From Mycobacterium aquaticum (GTDB taxonomy: Bacteria > Actinomycetota > Actinomycetes > Mycobacteriales > Mycobacteriaceae), in NCBI RefSeq assembly GCF_002086485.1, contig NZ_MVHF01000034.1, positions 1 to 64,000 of the forward strand: a stretch of 64,000 bases of DNA, in the 5' to 3' direction. The translations under genes and the position numbers were made by a program. Positions 34,611 through 43,679 of this stretch are shown here, piece by piece. The notes beneath the pieces are model-generated. The model ran no database searches, was not told where the DNA came from, and worked only from the letters and a program-made list of their open reading frames with translations. Position 1 is the stretch's first letter. Each line of letters opens with the position of its first letter.

Positions 34611-36932
34611 ATGTCCGAACAAATATCTGTGCCGGTGCTGTTCGTCCAAGAACCGATCCTGCTGCCGGGCATGGTAGTGCCGATCGGGCTCGACGACGCT
34701 GCCCGCGCGGCTGTCGATGCAGCTCAAGCGAGCGAATCCGGCAAACTGCTGATCGCGCCACGCCTGGACGACCGCTACCCGACCCACGGCGTGATCGCGT
34801 CGATCGTGCAGGTGGGTCGCGTGCCCGGGGGCGGCGCAGCCGCCGTCGTCCGCGGTGAACGTCGCGCCCACATCGGATCCGGCACCACCGGCCCCGGCGC
34901 CGCACTGTGGGTCTTCGTCGAGGAGGTCGGTGAAGACCCGGCGAACGACTCCGTCAAGGCGCTGGCCGCCGAATACAAGAAACTGCTGCTGGCGATGCTG
35001 CAGCGCCGCGAGGCGTGGCAGATCGTCGACGTGGTCAACAAGATCACCGACCCCTCGGCGCTGGCCGACACCGCCGGCTACGCGTCGTACCTGACCGACG
35101 TGCAGAAGCGTCAGCTGCTGGAAACCGCCGACGTGGCGGAGCGGCTTCAGGCCCTGATCGAGTGGACCGGCGAGCACCTGGCCGAGGTCGAGGTCAACGA
35201 CAAGATCGCCGAGGATGTGCGCTCGGGCATGGACAAGCAGCAGAAGGAATTCCTGCTGCGCCAGCAGTTGGCCGCCATCCGCAAGGAACTTGGTGAAGGC
35301 GAACCCGAAGGGTCCGATGATTACCGGGCCCGCGTCGAAGCCGCCGACCTGCCCGAGAAGGTGCGCGAAGCCGCGCTGCGCGAGGTCGGCAAGCTGGAGC
35401 GCTCCAGCGACCAGAGCCCTGAGGGCGGCTGGATCCGCACTTGGCTCGACACCGTGCTGGACCTGCCGTGGAACGTCAAGACCGAGGATTCGACGGACCT
35501 CAAGGGGGCCCGCGAGATCCTGGACGCCGACCACCACGGGCTCGACGACGTCAAAGACCGCATCGTGGAGTACCTGGCCGTACGGGCCCGTCGCGCTCAG
35601 CGTGGCATGGCCGTCGTCGGAGGCCGTGGTTCGGGTGCCGTGATGGTGCTGGCCGGCCCGCCCGGGGTCGGCAAGACCTCGCTCGGTGAGTCCGTCGCCC
35701 GCGCGCTGGGCCGCAAGTTCGTGCGTGTCGCCCTGGGCGGCGTGCGTGACGAAGCCGAGATCCGTGGCCATCGGCGCACCTACGTCGGTGCGCTGCCCGG
35801 TCGTATCGTGCGGGCCATCGGCGAGGCGGGTTCGATGAATCCCGTTGTGCTGCTGGACGAGATCGACAAGGTGGGCTCCGACTACCGGGGCGATCCATCG
35901 GCCGCGCTGCTCGAGGTGCTGGACCCGGCGCAGAACCACACGTTCCGCGACCACTACCTGGAGTTGGATCTGGATCTGTCCGACGTGGTGTTTCTGGCGA
36001 CGGCCAACGTCATCGAGAACATCCCGTCCGCCCTGCTGGACCGCATGGAGTTGATCCAGCTCGACGGCTACACCGAGGACGACAAGGTCGCCATCGCGCG
36101 CGACTACCTGCTCCCCCGGCAGGCCGAACGCGCGGCCCTGACGGCCGACGAGGTGTCGGTGACCGACGCCGCCCTGCGCAAGATCGCCGCGGACTACACC
36201 CGCGAGCCGGGCGTGCGGCAGTTCGAGCGGTTGCTGGCCAAGGCGCTGCGCAAGGTCACAACGAAGCTCGACTCGACCGACGCGCCGATCGTGATCGAAG
36301 AGCCGGATCTCGTTGACTACCTGGGCCGTCCGCGGTTCACGCCGGAATCCAGCGAGCGCACTGCGGTGCCCGGAGTGGCGACCGGCCTGGCCGTCACTGG
36401 CCTGGGCGGCGACGTGCTCTACATCGAGGCCAACGCCAACGATGGGGAGCCGGGGCTGAAGCTGACGGGTCAGCTGGGCGACGTGATGAAGGAGTCCGCG
36501 CAGATCGCGCTGTCCTACGTGCGGGCCCACGCTTCGGAATTGGGTGTGGATCCCAAGGCACTGGACCGCCAGATCCACGTGCACGTGCCCGCCGGCGCGG
36601 TGCCCAAGGACGGCCCGTCGGCCGGTGTCACGATGGTCACGGCTCTGGTGTCGATGGCAACCGGGCGCCAGGTGCGCGGCGACGTCGGCATGACCGGCGA
36701 GGTCACGCTGAACGGCCGGGTGCTGCCGATCGGTGGCGTGAAGCAGAAACTGCTTGCGGCGCAACGGGCCGGGCTCAAGACGGTCTTCATCCCGATCCGC
36801 AACGAGCCCGATCTCGACGACGTGCCCGCGGAAGTGTTGGAGGCGTTGGAGGTCAAGCCGATGACCGACGTGGCCGACATAGCCGCGCAGGCGCTGGAGC
36901 CGGCCGAGCAGGTCGCGACGGCCGCCGCCTGA
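34611..36932 (+). CDS. lon: ATP-dependent Lon protease
   Basis: A 773-residue LonA-type protease that unfolds and degrades misfolded and regulatory proteins in the cytoplasm. The N-terminal substrate-recognition domain spans about residues 1-200. The AAA+ module follows, with Walker A GPPGVGKTS at 349-357 and Walker B VVLLDEIDK. The C-terminal protease domain has the Ser-Lys dyad at S670 (KDGPSAG) and K711 (GGVKQK). The start at 34611 follows GGAGGT at 7 nt. The length matches mycobacterial Lon. It is followed by a strong hairpin at 36941-36989, so transcription probably stops before the permease gene. Confidence 0.97.
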   Translation: MSEQISVPVLFVQEPILLPGMVVPIGLDDAARAAVDAAQASESGKLLIAPRLDDRYPTHGVIASIVQVGRVPGGGAAAVVRGERRAHIGSGTTGPGAALWVFVEEVGEDPANDSVKALAAEYKKLLLAMLQRREAWQIVDVVNKITDPSALADTAGYASYLTDVQKRQLLETADVAERLQALIEWTGEHLAEVEVNDKIAEDVRSGMDKQQKEFLLRQQLAAIRKELGEGEPEGSDDYRARVEAADLPEKVREAALREVGKLERSSDQSPEGGWIRTWLDTVLDLPWNVKTEDSTDLKGAREILDADHHGLDDVKDRIVEYLAVRARRAQRGMAVVGGRGSGAVMVLAGPPGVGKTSLGESVARALGRKFVRVALGGVRDEAEIRGHRRTYVGALPGRIVRAIGEAGSMNPVVLLDEIDKVGSDYRGDPSAALLEVLDPAQNHTFRDHYLELDLDLSDVVFLATANVIENIPSALLDRMELIQLDGYTEDDKVAIARDYLLPRQAERAALTADEVSVTDAALRKIAADYTREPGVRQFERLLAKALRKVTTKLDSTDAPIVIEEPDLVDYLGRPRFTPESSERTAVPGVATGLAVTGLGGDVLYIEANANDGEPGLKLTGQLGDVMKESAQIALSYVRAHASELGVDPKALDRQIHVHVPAGAVPKDGPSAGVTMVTALVSMATGRQVRGDVGMTGEVTLNGRVLPIGGVKQKLLAAQRAGLKTVFIPIRNEPDLDDVPAEVLEALEVKPMTDVADIAAQALEPAEQVATAAA

Positions 36933-36940
36933 TGACGAGT

Positions 36941-36989
36941 GTGCGGGTTTGTTGCTGCTGACACGGCGTGTCGGCCAACAGACCCGCAC
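36941..36989. terminator. Terminator-like hairpin after lon
   Basis: GTGCGGGTTTGTTG pairs with CAACAGACCCGCAC (13 of 14) across a loop that itself contains a GACAC/GTGTC stem. Confidence 0.65.
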
Positions 36990-37042
36990 GCTGGGCGTGA
37001 CCTGGATGTGACGGTCGACAGCGAGCCTGGAATCCTCGGGTT

Positions 37043-38479
37043 GTGACGTCAGATACGACCACGGGCGAGCGGCATCTCTCCCGTCAGCTGTCCAACCGGC
37101 ACATCCAGCTCATTGCGATCGGCGGGGCGATCGGCACCGGGTTGTTCATGGGCTCGGGCAAGACCGTCTCGCTGGCGGGCCCGTCGGTGATCTTCGTGTA
37201 CATGATCATCGGCTTCATGCTCTTCTTCGTCATGCGGGCGATGGGCGAATTGTTGCTCTCCAACCTGCATTACAAGTCGTTCGCGGACTTCGCGGCTGAC
37301 CTGCTGGGCCCGTGGGCCGGGTTCTTCACCGGCTGGACGTACTGGTTCTGCTGGATCGTCACCGGCGTCGCCGACGTCGTCGCGATCTCCGGCTATGTCA
37401 CCTACTGGTGGCCGCACCTGCCGCTGTGGATCCCTGCCCTGGTGACCGTCGGCGTGCTGATCGGGCTGAACCTGCCCACGGTGCGGGCCTTCGGGGAAAC
37501 CGAATTCTGGTTCGCCCTGATCAAGATCATCGCGATCGGGGCGTTGATCATCGTGGGTCTGGTGATGGTGTTCACGAGCTTCCAGGCACCCGGTGGCGCG
37601 CACGCGAGCTTCGCCAACCTGTGGAACGACGGCGGATTCTTCCCCACGGGCCCAATGGGATTCGTGGCCGGCTTCCAGATCGCCACGTTCGCGTTCGTCG
37701 GCATCGAACTGGTCGGCACCACCGCGGCCGAGGCCAAGAACCCCGAGAAAAACCTCCCCAAGGCCATCAACTCGATCCCAGTGCGCGTGATGCTGTTCTA
37801 CGTCGCCGCGCTGGCCGTCATCATCTCGGTCACCCCGTGGCGCGAAATCAGCGCCGACCGCAGTCCCTTCGTCGCCATGTTCAGCCTCGCCGGGCTCGGC
37901 ATCGCCGCGTCGGTGGTCAACTTCGTGGTGCTCACCTCGGCGACCTCGTCGGCCAACTCCGGCATCTACTCCACCTCACGCATGGTCTACGGCCTCGCCC
38001 AGGAGGGCGACGCGCCGTCGGCGTTCGGGAAACTCACGTCGCGCCACGTGCCTGCCAACGCCCTGTTCCTGTCCGGGGTGTTCCTGCTGTCGGGCGTGGT
38101 GATGGTGGCCGTCGGCGGCTCGATCATCGAGGCGTTCACCATCGTCACCACCATCTCGTCGCTGTGCTTCATGTTCGTCTGGACGATCATCCTGGCCAGC
38201 TACCTGGTGTACCGCCGCACCCGCCCACAGCTGCACGAGGAATCGAAGTTCAAGATGCCCGGCGGCATCGCGATGTGCTACGTGGTGCTGGCCTTTTTCG
38301 TGTTCCTCGTCTGGGCGTTCACCCAGAAGCCCGACACGCTGCACGCGCTGCTGGTCACGCCGCTGTGGTTCATCGTGCTCGGCATCGCCTGGTCCGTGCT
38401 GCGGAGCAGGCCCCGGCACCTGGCACGGGAGGTCGCGTTCCGTGCCGAGCTGGAATCCCAGGACACCACGGACGAGTGA
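37043..38479 (+). CDS. cycA: CycA-like amino acid permease
   Basis: A 478-residue APC-superfamily amino acid transporter with 12 predicted helices. The N-terminal LSNRHIQLIAIGGAIGTGLF and the GPSVIFVYMI block are the amino-acid/polyamine permease signature. The whole pattern is close to CycA, which takes up D-serine, D-alanine and glycine; in mycobacteria it also imports D-cycloserine. It starts at a GTG (37043). The assignment to CycA rather than GabP or AroP is from overall resemblance, so substrate specificity is moderately certain. The TfoX-N gene follows after 9 bp. Confidence 0.8.
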   Translation: MTSDTTTGERHLSRQLSNRHIQLIAIGGAIGTGLFMGSGKTVSLAGPSVIFVYMIIGFMLFFVMRAMGELLLSNLHYKSFADFAADLLGPWAGFFTGWTYWFCWIVTGVADVVAISGYVTYWWPHLPLWIPALVTVGVLIGLNLPTVRAFGETEFWFALIKIIAIGALIIVGLVMVFTSFQAPGGAHASFANLWNDGGFFPTGPMGFVAGFQIATFAFVGIELVGTTAAEAKNPEKNLPKAINSIPVRVMLFYVAALAVIISVTPWREISADRSPFVAMFSLAGLGIAASVVNFVVLTSATSSANSGIYSTSRMVYGLAQEGDAPSAFGKLTSRHVPANALFLSGVFLLSGVVMVAVGGSIIEAFTIVTTISSLCFMFVWTIILASYLVYRRTRPQLHEESKFKMPGGIAMCYVVLAFFVFLVWAFTQKPDTLHALLVTPLWFIVLGIAWSVLRSRPRHLAREVAFRAELESQDTTDE

Positions 38480-38488
38480 GCCCGAGCC

Positions 38489-38821
38489 ATGGCCTTCGAC
38501 CCCGACCTCGCTGACCGGATCCGCGAACTCGTCTCCGCCGAACGCGGGGTCGAGGAGAAACGCATGTTCGGCGGGCTGGCGTTCCTGATCAACGGCAACA
38601 TGGCGATCGCGGCCAACCGCGGTGGCGGCCTGCTGGTGCGGGTACCGCCGGAGGACACCGAGCAGTTGCTGGGTCGCGAGCACGTCGAGCTGATGGTGAT
38701 GGGCGGACGCGAGATGCGCGGCTGGCTACGCGTCGACGCGGCCGGGGTGCGCACCAAGCGGCAACTGCAGGGCTGGGTTTCGCGCGGCGTCGGTTTCGCC
38801 AGGGGCCTGCCACCCAAGTGA
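38489..38821 (+). CDS. TfoX/Sxy N-terminal domain protein
   Basis: A 110-residue protein with the TfoX_N fold. FDPDLADRIREL, then EEKRMFGGLAFLINGNMAI (the most conserved block) and a helical C-terminus with TKRQLQGWV are visible. In gamma-proteobacteria TfoX controls competence, but isolated TfoX_N proteins in actinobacteria have no known role. It begins 9 bp after the permease stop, so it shares the permease transcript. Full length for the single-domain type. Confidence 0.85.
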   Translation: MAFDPDLADRIRELVSAERGVEEKRMFGGLAFLINGNMAIAANRGGGLLVRVPPEDTEQLLGREHVELMVMGGREMRGWLRVDAAGVRTKRQLQGWVSRGVGFARGLPPK

Positions 38822-38860
38822 CCCCGGTTTCCGCGACGCAGCAGCGGGTACGCGGATGGC

Positions 38861-39511
38861 ATGGCCAAAGACGATCTGGTCCGGCGCCTGCTTGACACCG
38901 CCGGGACGACATACGCCGAACAAGCCGGTATTCACCTGCGGGACAAGCCCATGCCGCTGTTCGAACTACTCGTGATGTGCATGCTCGCGAGCAAGCCGAT
39001 CGACGCCGGGATCGCGACACAGGCCGCCCGCGAATTGTTCGACTGCGGGTTGCGCACGCCGCGGGCGGTGCTCGAGGCCGACCGGCACACGATGATCGAG
39101 GCCTTCGGCAGAGCCCACTACGCCCGATACGACGAGAGCTCCGCGACCCGGATGTCGGCGATCGCGACGGCGGTGCGCGACGAGTACGGCGGAGACCTGC
39201 GGCGGCTCGCCGACAAGAGTGAGCACGAAACAGGGGCGGCCAAGCGATTGCTGATGCGGTTCAAGGGAATCGGCGCCACGGGCGCGGACATCTACCTGCG
39301 CGAGGTGCAGGACACCTGGCCGTGGGTGCGTCCGTACTTCGACGATCGTGCGCTGGCCGCCGCGGCAGAGCTCGGACTGCCCGACAGCCCTGCCGCCCTG
39401 GGACGGATCGCGCCGCACGACACCGCGAAACTGGCCGCGGCCCTGATCCGGGTTTCGCTGGATTCCGGTCTGCAAGCCGCGCTGACCGACGGCTCAACGT
39501 CCAGAGCATGA
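38861..39511 (+). CDS. Endonuclease III-like DNA glycosylase family protein
   Basis: A 216-residue protein with the HhH-GPD look: LFELLVMCMLASKPIDAGIATQA at the start of the fold and an FKGIGATGADIYLRE hairpin region. Canonical EndoIII has a Lys in LLSAQTTD...K and a 4Fe-4S cluster; neither a clear catalytic Lys nor the four-cysteine cluster is visible here, so activity on damaged bases is uncertain. It starts at 38861, 39 bp after the TfoX-N gene on the same strand. Confidence 0.7.
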   Translation: MAKDDLVRRLLDTAGTTYAEQAGIHLRDKPMPLFELLVMCMLASKPIDAGIATQAARELFDCGLRTPRAVLEADRHTMIEAFGRAHYARYDESSATRMSAIATAVRDEYGGDLRRLADKSEHETGAAKRLLMRFKGIGATGADIYLREVQDTWPWVRPYFDDRALAAAAELGLPDSPAALGRIAPHDTAKLAAALIRVSLDSGLQAALTDGSTSRA

Positions 39512-39590
39512 CGTAGCCAATCTCGCCGAACCACACCGCCGCCGTCAGAATGGCCATTAACATAGGCCGCGACGACAGGGGTAACGCTTC

Positions 39591-39815
39591 ATGCTGACCG
39601 CAGTACGCAAGATCTTGGGCTTTGAGATGACGATCGCCGAGTGGATCGGCACCGCGGTCATTCTTGCCGTCCCCTACCTGGTCGTCGGCGTGGCGTGGTC
39701 GGTGACCCACATGGCGCACCTGCACGGTATGGACCGCACCGATGCCGTGGTGTCGTTTCTCGGTTCCATCGTGTCGTGGCCGGTGTTGTTGTTCGCCAAC
39801 GTCTGCATGAGCTGA
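39591..39815 (+). CDS. Small membrane protein, paralogue 1
   Basis: 74 residues with two membrane helices (about 19-38 and 53-72). The block MTIAEWIGTAVILAVPYLVVGVAWSV and the ending FANVCMS are recognisably related to the protein at 40705 (LAIPYLLVGLGWSF ... AGDVCMTP). The start is ATG at 39591. The MpaB-family gene starts 14 bp after its stop. The pair brackets that gene, suggesting a membrane complex or a shared membrane environment. No function is known. Confidence 0.7.
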   Translation: MLTAVRKILGFEMTIAEWIGTAVILAVPYLVVGVAWSVTHMAHLHGMDRTDAVVSFLGSIVSWPVLLFANVCMS

Positions 39816-39829
39816 AGGGATCCGCATCC

Positions 39830-40705
39830 ATGCCTGTTGGCAACGACGTTCTCGCCACCCGGATCTCGGTGAAACGCCGCACCTCCCGGTGGGATGACTA
39901 CCCGGTCAGTGTCGCCGACGCCATGGACTTCTGGGCATTCGCCGCGGGCGCGGCCAACGTCATCATGCAACTGGCCCGCCCGTCCGTCGGGTACGGAGTG
40001 GTGGAAAGCCGGGTCGACTCGGGCAATCTGCTCAAACATCCGTGGAAGCGGGCCCGCACCACGTTCAGTTATCTGGCCGTCGCGATCCTCGGCAGCCCCG
40101 AGGATCGAAAGGCGTTCCGCGCCGCCGTCGACGTCGCACACCGGCAGGTGCGATCAGGGCCGGCAAGCCCGGTGGCCTACAACGCCTTCGACCGCGACCT
40201 GCAGCTGTGGGTGGCGGCCTGCCTGTACGTCGGTTTGGAGGACACCTACCAACTGTTGCGTGGCGAGATGTCCGCCGACCAGGCCGAGCAGTTCTACCAG
40301 TCCGCGGCCACGCTGGGCACCACACTGCAGGTCACGCAGGACCAGTGGCCTGCCACTCGCGTCGAGTTCGACCACTACTGGGACACCGCGTGCCGGCAGG
40401 TGGCCATCGACGACGTCGTGGGCGCCTACCTGCACGACCTGGTCGCGCTGAAGATGGTGAATCCGCTGTTGCGGGTGCCGTTCCGGCCGTTGCTGCGGTT
40501 TCTCACCGCGGGCTTTCTGGCCCCGGTGTTCCGTGACGCCCTGGGTGTCGGCTGGGGACCGACCCGCCAGGCGCTGTTCGAGTGGCTGTTCCTGCTGGTG
40601 GCGTTCGGCAACCGGTTCCTGCCCGTGTTTCTCCGGCAGGGCGGCAGCTACCTGCTGCTGGCCGACGTTCGCCGGCGGGCCCGCGCCGGCCGCCCGCTGA
40701 TCTGA
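39830..40705 (+). CDS. MpaB-family (DUF2236) protein
   Basis: A 291-residue DUF2236 protein, distantly related to the one at 1325. Family blocks are NVIMQLARPSVGYGVVES, DRDLQLWVAACLYVGLED and EFDHYWDTACRQVAI. The usual family His in the helix that reads W-A/V-H is replaced (LWVAACL), so haem ligation or catalysis may differ. The start ATG at 39830 follows AAGGGA. The gene is bracketed by two small related membrane-protein genes (14 bp before, and TGATG overlap after), so the three form a tight operon. The substrate is unknown. Confidence 0.8.
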   Translation: MPVGNDVLATRISVKRRTSRWDDYPVSVADAMDFWAFAAGAANVIMQLARPSVGYGVVESRVDSGNLLKHPWKRARTTFSYLAVAILGSPEDRKAFRAAVDVAHRQVRSGPASPVAYNAFDRDLQLWVAACLYVGLEDTYQLLRGEMSADQAEQFYQSAATLGTTLQVTQDQWPATRVEFDHYWDTACRQVAIDDVVGAYLHDLVALKMVNPLLRVPFRPLLRFLTAGFLAPVFRDALGVGWGPTRQALFEWLFLLVAFGNRFLPVFLRQGGSYLLLADVRRRARAGRPLI

Positions 40706-40950
40706 TGTTCCGCCGGGTACTGGGCCGCCGCGTCAGTGTCGACCAGCTGCTCGAAACCGTGATGTGGCTGGCCATCCCCTATCTGCTGGTCGGCCTCGGC
40801 TGGAGCTTTGTTCACGCCGAGCAGGTCGCGGCGATCGAGAAGGCGCTGCTGACACGGCTTCCCGCGGGTGCGAACCTGGTGGCGTTCGGCGTGGAGACCG
40901 TCCTGTGGCCGCTGCTGCCGTTCGCCGGCGACGTCTGCATGACGCCGTGA
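40705..40950 (+). CDS. Small membrane protein, paralogue 2
   Basis: 81 residues, two membrane helices (about 17-36 and 58-77). Its start codon overlaps the stop of the MpaB-family gene as TGATG, so translation is coupled. It shares the pattern (M)LAIPYLLVGLGWSF and the VCMTP ending with the protein at 39591. Both are the right size to act as membrane anchors or subunits for the MpaB-family protein. Confidence 0.7.
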   Translation: MFRRVLGRRVSVDQLLETVMWLAIPYLLVGLGWSFVHAEQVAAIEKALLTRLPAGANLVAFGVETVLWPLLPFAGDVCMTP

Positions 40951-40978
40951 CACGGCCGCCGGGCTATGGTTGCGCGTC

Positions 40979-41548
40979 GTGAGACGTTGTGCGGTCTTGA
41001 TTGCGGCAGCTGCGGCCCTGGCAGGGTGTTCGCCCGGCACAGTCGTCAACACCGGCGAGGCACCACCGCAAACCGCCACGAGCACGTCGACGGCCGTTCC
41101 GCAGTACGGCACCGCGAACCTGGTCGACGGCTCGGCTTATGCCACCGAGGTCAACGGCCGCACCGGCTACTACTTCAGCACGCCCAGCGGGCGCTGGCGG
41201 TGCGCGATCCTGCCTCGCGACAAGGCGGGCTGCCAGTCGGCCGGCGGGTTGTCGGTCATCTCGGTCCCCGGCGCGCCGACCGCCGTGCCCGACGGCAGCG
41301 GCGGAACCAGCGCCCCCAACGCGGTTGCCGTCGACCGTGACCACGATGCCGGATTCATCGCGCTGACCGAGCCCGAGTTCTCGGTCGACGGCGCCAAGCC
41401 GCTGCCGTTCGGCAAAGTGCTTGCGGTGGCAGGTTTTCGGTGCAACGTGCAGCAATCGTCCGGCGTGTCGTGTGTGCGGGAGCTGACGGGCAAAGGATTC
41501 ACGTTCTCGGGTGACACGTTCACTTCGCAGTACACCGACGTCCCGTGA
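40979..41548 (+). CDS. Putative lipoprotein
   Basis: 189 residues from GTG at 40979; a TTG at 40970 is the alternative. The signal peptide ends in the lipobox LAGC, so it should be lipidated and anchored to the cell membrane. The mature part has GYYFSTPSGRWRCAIL, a Cys-rich middle and RCNVQQSSGVSCVREL, suggesting disulphides. I know of similar mycobacterial lipoproteins of unassigned function. It follows the MpaB operon by about 30 bp and may share its transcript. Confidence 0.75.
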   Translation: MRRCAVLIAAAAALAGCSPGTVVNTGEAPPQTATSTSTAVPQYGTANLVDGSAYATEVNGRTGYYFSTPSGRWRCAILPRDKAGCQSAGGLSVISVPGAPTAVPDGSGGTSAPNAVAVDRDHDAGFIALTEPEFSVDGAKPLPFGKVLAVAGFRCNVQQSSGVSCVRELTGKGFTFSGDTFTSQYTDVP

Positions 41549-41587
41549 CTACCGTGGAGACCGCGGACTCGAGGAGCGGGAATGGCC

Positions 41588-42322
41588 ATGATCCGGATCG
41601 GCACGTCGGGCTGGTCGTACGACCACTGGACCGACGTGCTGTACCCGACCGGGACGCCGGTCGCGGCCCGGCTGGCCCGCTACACCGAGGAATTCGACAC
41701 GGTCGAACTCAACGCCAGCTTCTACCGCTGGCCCCGCGACACCACGTTCGCCGGATGGAATCAGCGGCTGCCCGCCGGATTCACCATGTCGGTCAAAGCG
41801 CACCGGGGCCTGACCCATTTCCGGCGGCTGCGCTCCCCTGAACCGTGGATCGAGCGGTTCGACCGCTGCTGGACAGCGCTGGGCGACCGTGCGGAAGCCC
41901 TGCTGGTGCAGACCCATCCGGCACTCGAACGTGACGACGACCTGCTCGCCGGATTCCTCGCCCAACTGCCCCCGCGCATCCCTGCCGCAATGGAATTACG
42001 GCACCCGTCGTGGCATGAACCCGCCGTCTACGAGCTGCTTGAGCGATTCGGCGCGGCGTATGTGGTGATGAGCGGACCGGGTTTGCGGTGCGAACCCCGC
42101 GCCACCAGCCACCTGGTCTACGTCCGGCTGCACGGGCCCGCCGACACCACGATGTACGCAGGCTCCTATCCGGACGACGAACTACAGCAATGGGCCGAGA
42201 GGATCCGCACGTGGGAGGCCGAGGGCCATCGCGTCGTCGTGTACTTCAACAACGACCTCGGCGGTCACGCGGTGCGCAATGCCCGAACCCTCAAGCGGTT
42301 ACTCGCGGCACGAGTACGCTGA
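41588..42322 (+). CDS. DUF72 family protein
   Basis: A 244-residue TIM-barrel protein of the DUF72 (YecE-like) family. Clear blocks are IRIGTSGWSYDHW, FDTVELNASFYRWP, FTMSVKAHRGLTH and VVVYFNNDLGGHAV. Function is not established; structures show a barrel with a conserved pocket. Start taken as the second Met (41588), because MAM is less common than MIRIGTSGW; 41582 is possible. It stands upstream of the flavoprotein gene with 6 bp between them. Confidence 0.88.
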   Translation: MIRIGTSGWSYDHWTDVLYPTGTPVAARLARYTEEFDTVELNASFYRWPRDTTFAGWNQRLPAGFTMSVKAHRGLTHFRRLRSPEPWIERFDRCWTALGDRAEALLVQTHPALERDDDLLAGFLAQLPPRIPAAMELRHPSWHEPAVYELLERFGAAYVVMSGPGLRCEPRATSHLVYVRLHGPADTTMYAGSYPDDELQQWAERIRTWEAEGHRVVVYFNNDLGGHAVRNARTLKRLLAARVR

Positions 42323-42328
42323 GTTGGC

Positions 42329-43567
42329 ATGACTCAGTCTGCGTCACAGTCATCCACCTTCGTGATCATCGGCGGCGGCCTGGCCGGCGCCAAAGCCGCT
42401 GAAGCACTGCGGGACAACGACTTTGGCGGACATGTCGTACTGTTCGCCGCCGAGGACCAGCTGCCCTACGAACGCCCGCCGCTGTCCAAGGAGTTCCTGG
42501 CCGGCAAAAAAGCCCTCCCGGATTTCACCGTCCACGACGGCGACTGGTACCGCGACCACAACATCGACCTGCGGCCCGGCACCACGGTCACCGCCGTCAA
42601 CCCCGCCGACCACACCGTCACCCTCCCCGACGACAGCACCGTCGCCTACGACAAGCTGCTGCTGGCCACCGGATCGGCGGCGAGACGCCCGCCCATCCCC
42701 GGCAGCGACGCGGCAGGCGTGCACTACCTGCGCACCATCGACAACGCCACGGCGTTGCGCGGCATCCTGACCGAGGGGGCGTCCCTGGCCATCGTCGGCG
42801 CAGGCTGGATCGGCCTGGAGGTCGCCGCGGGCGCTCGGGAACGTGGCGTCAACGTCACCGTCGTCGAGTCGGCCCGGCTGCCGCTGCTGGGTTCCCTCGG
42901 CGCAGAGGTCGGCGAGGTCTTCGCGCAACTGCACCGCGACCACGGTGTCGACCTGCGGCTGAACGAATCGGTCCAGGAGATCACCGTTTCCGACGGGCAC
43001 GCGACCGGTCTGCGGCTGGGTGACGGGTCGACCGTGGCAGCCGACGCGGTGCTGGTGGCGGTCGGCGCCGCGCCCAACATCACGCTGGCCGAGCAGGCGG
43101 GGCTGACGATCACCGACGGCGGCGTGCAGGTCGACGCGACACTGCGCACCAGCGATCCCGACATCTACGCCGTCGGCGACATCGCCGCCGCCGAACATCC
43201 CCTGCTGGACACCCGCATCCGGACCGAACACTGGGCCAACGCCCTCAAGCAGCCCGCCACCGCGGTGGCGGGCATGCTCGGCAAGCCTGCCGAATACACC
43301 GAACTGCCGTACTTCTTCACCGATCAGTACAACCTCGGGATGGAGTACGTCGGACACGCCCCCGAGTACCACCAGGTGGTGTTCCGTGGCGACGTCGCCA
43401 AGCTCGAGTTCGTGGCCTTCTGGCTGTCGGCGGAGAACCGGGTGCTGGCCGGCATGAACGTCAACGTGTGGGACGTGCTCGACGACATCAAAACCTTGAT
43501 CCGGTCACGGGCCCAGGTCGACCCGCAACACCTGGCCGATCCGCAACGGTCACTGGCATCCGGTTAA
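42329..43567 (+). CDS. Ferredoxin-reductase-type flavoprotein
   Basis: 412 residues. FAD-binding GGGLAGAKAAEAL near the N-terminus, the central NAD(P)H-binding VGAGWIGLEVAAG and the C-terminal DIYAVGDIA FAD motif show the pyridine-nucleotide-disulphide oxidoreductase fold of the rubredoxin/ferredoxin reductase (AIF-like) type, with a C-terminal reductase domain. It moves electrons from NAD(P)H to a ferredoxin serving P450s or other oxygenases. No ferredoxin or P450 gene is in the window; the MpaB-family proteins and desaturase are possible indirect clients, which is speculation. Confidence 0.88.
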   Translation: MTQSASQSSTFVIIGGGLAGAKAAEALRDNDFGGHVVLFAAEDQLPYERPPLSKEFLAGKKALPDFTVHDGDWYRDHNIDLRPGTTVTAVNPADHTVTLPDDSTVAYDKLLLATGSAARRPPIPGSDAAGVHYLRTIDNATALRGILTEGASLAIVGAGWIGLEVAAGARERGVNVTVVESARLPLLGSLGAEVGEVFAQLHRDHGVDLRLNESVQEITVSDGHATGLRLGDGSTVAADAVLVAVGAAPNITLAEQAGLTITDGGVQVDATLRTSDPDIYAVGDIAAAEHPLLDTRIRTEHWANALKQPATAVAGMLGKPAEYTELPYFFTDQYNLGMEYVGHAPEYHQVVFRGDVAKLEFVAFWLSAENRVLAGMNVNVWDVLDDIKTLIRSRAQVDPQHLADPQRSLASG

Positions 43568-43679
43568 CTGGTCCCCGAGACCATTTCGACGGCTGGGCCC
43601 GAACTCGGCGCACGGCGCGGTGATCCGCGCGGGCCCGGGCCCCGGCGCGAGCCGATCATGCAGGAAGGTGACACCCCTG

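Noticed and set aside
34485..36989. A long open frame antisense to lon (more than 830 codons)
   Set aside because: High-GC sequence gives long antisense frames. The lon frame has all Lon motifs with the catalytic dyad, while the antisense translation shows no motif and low complexity.
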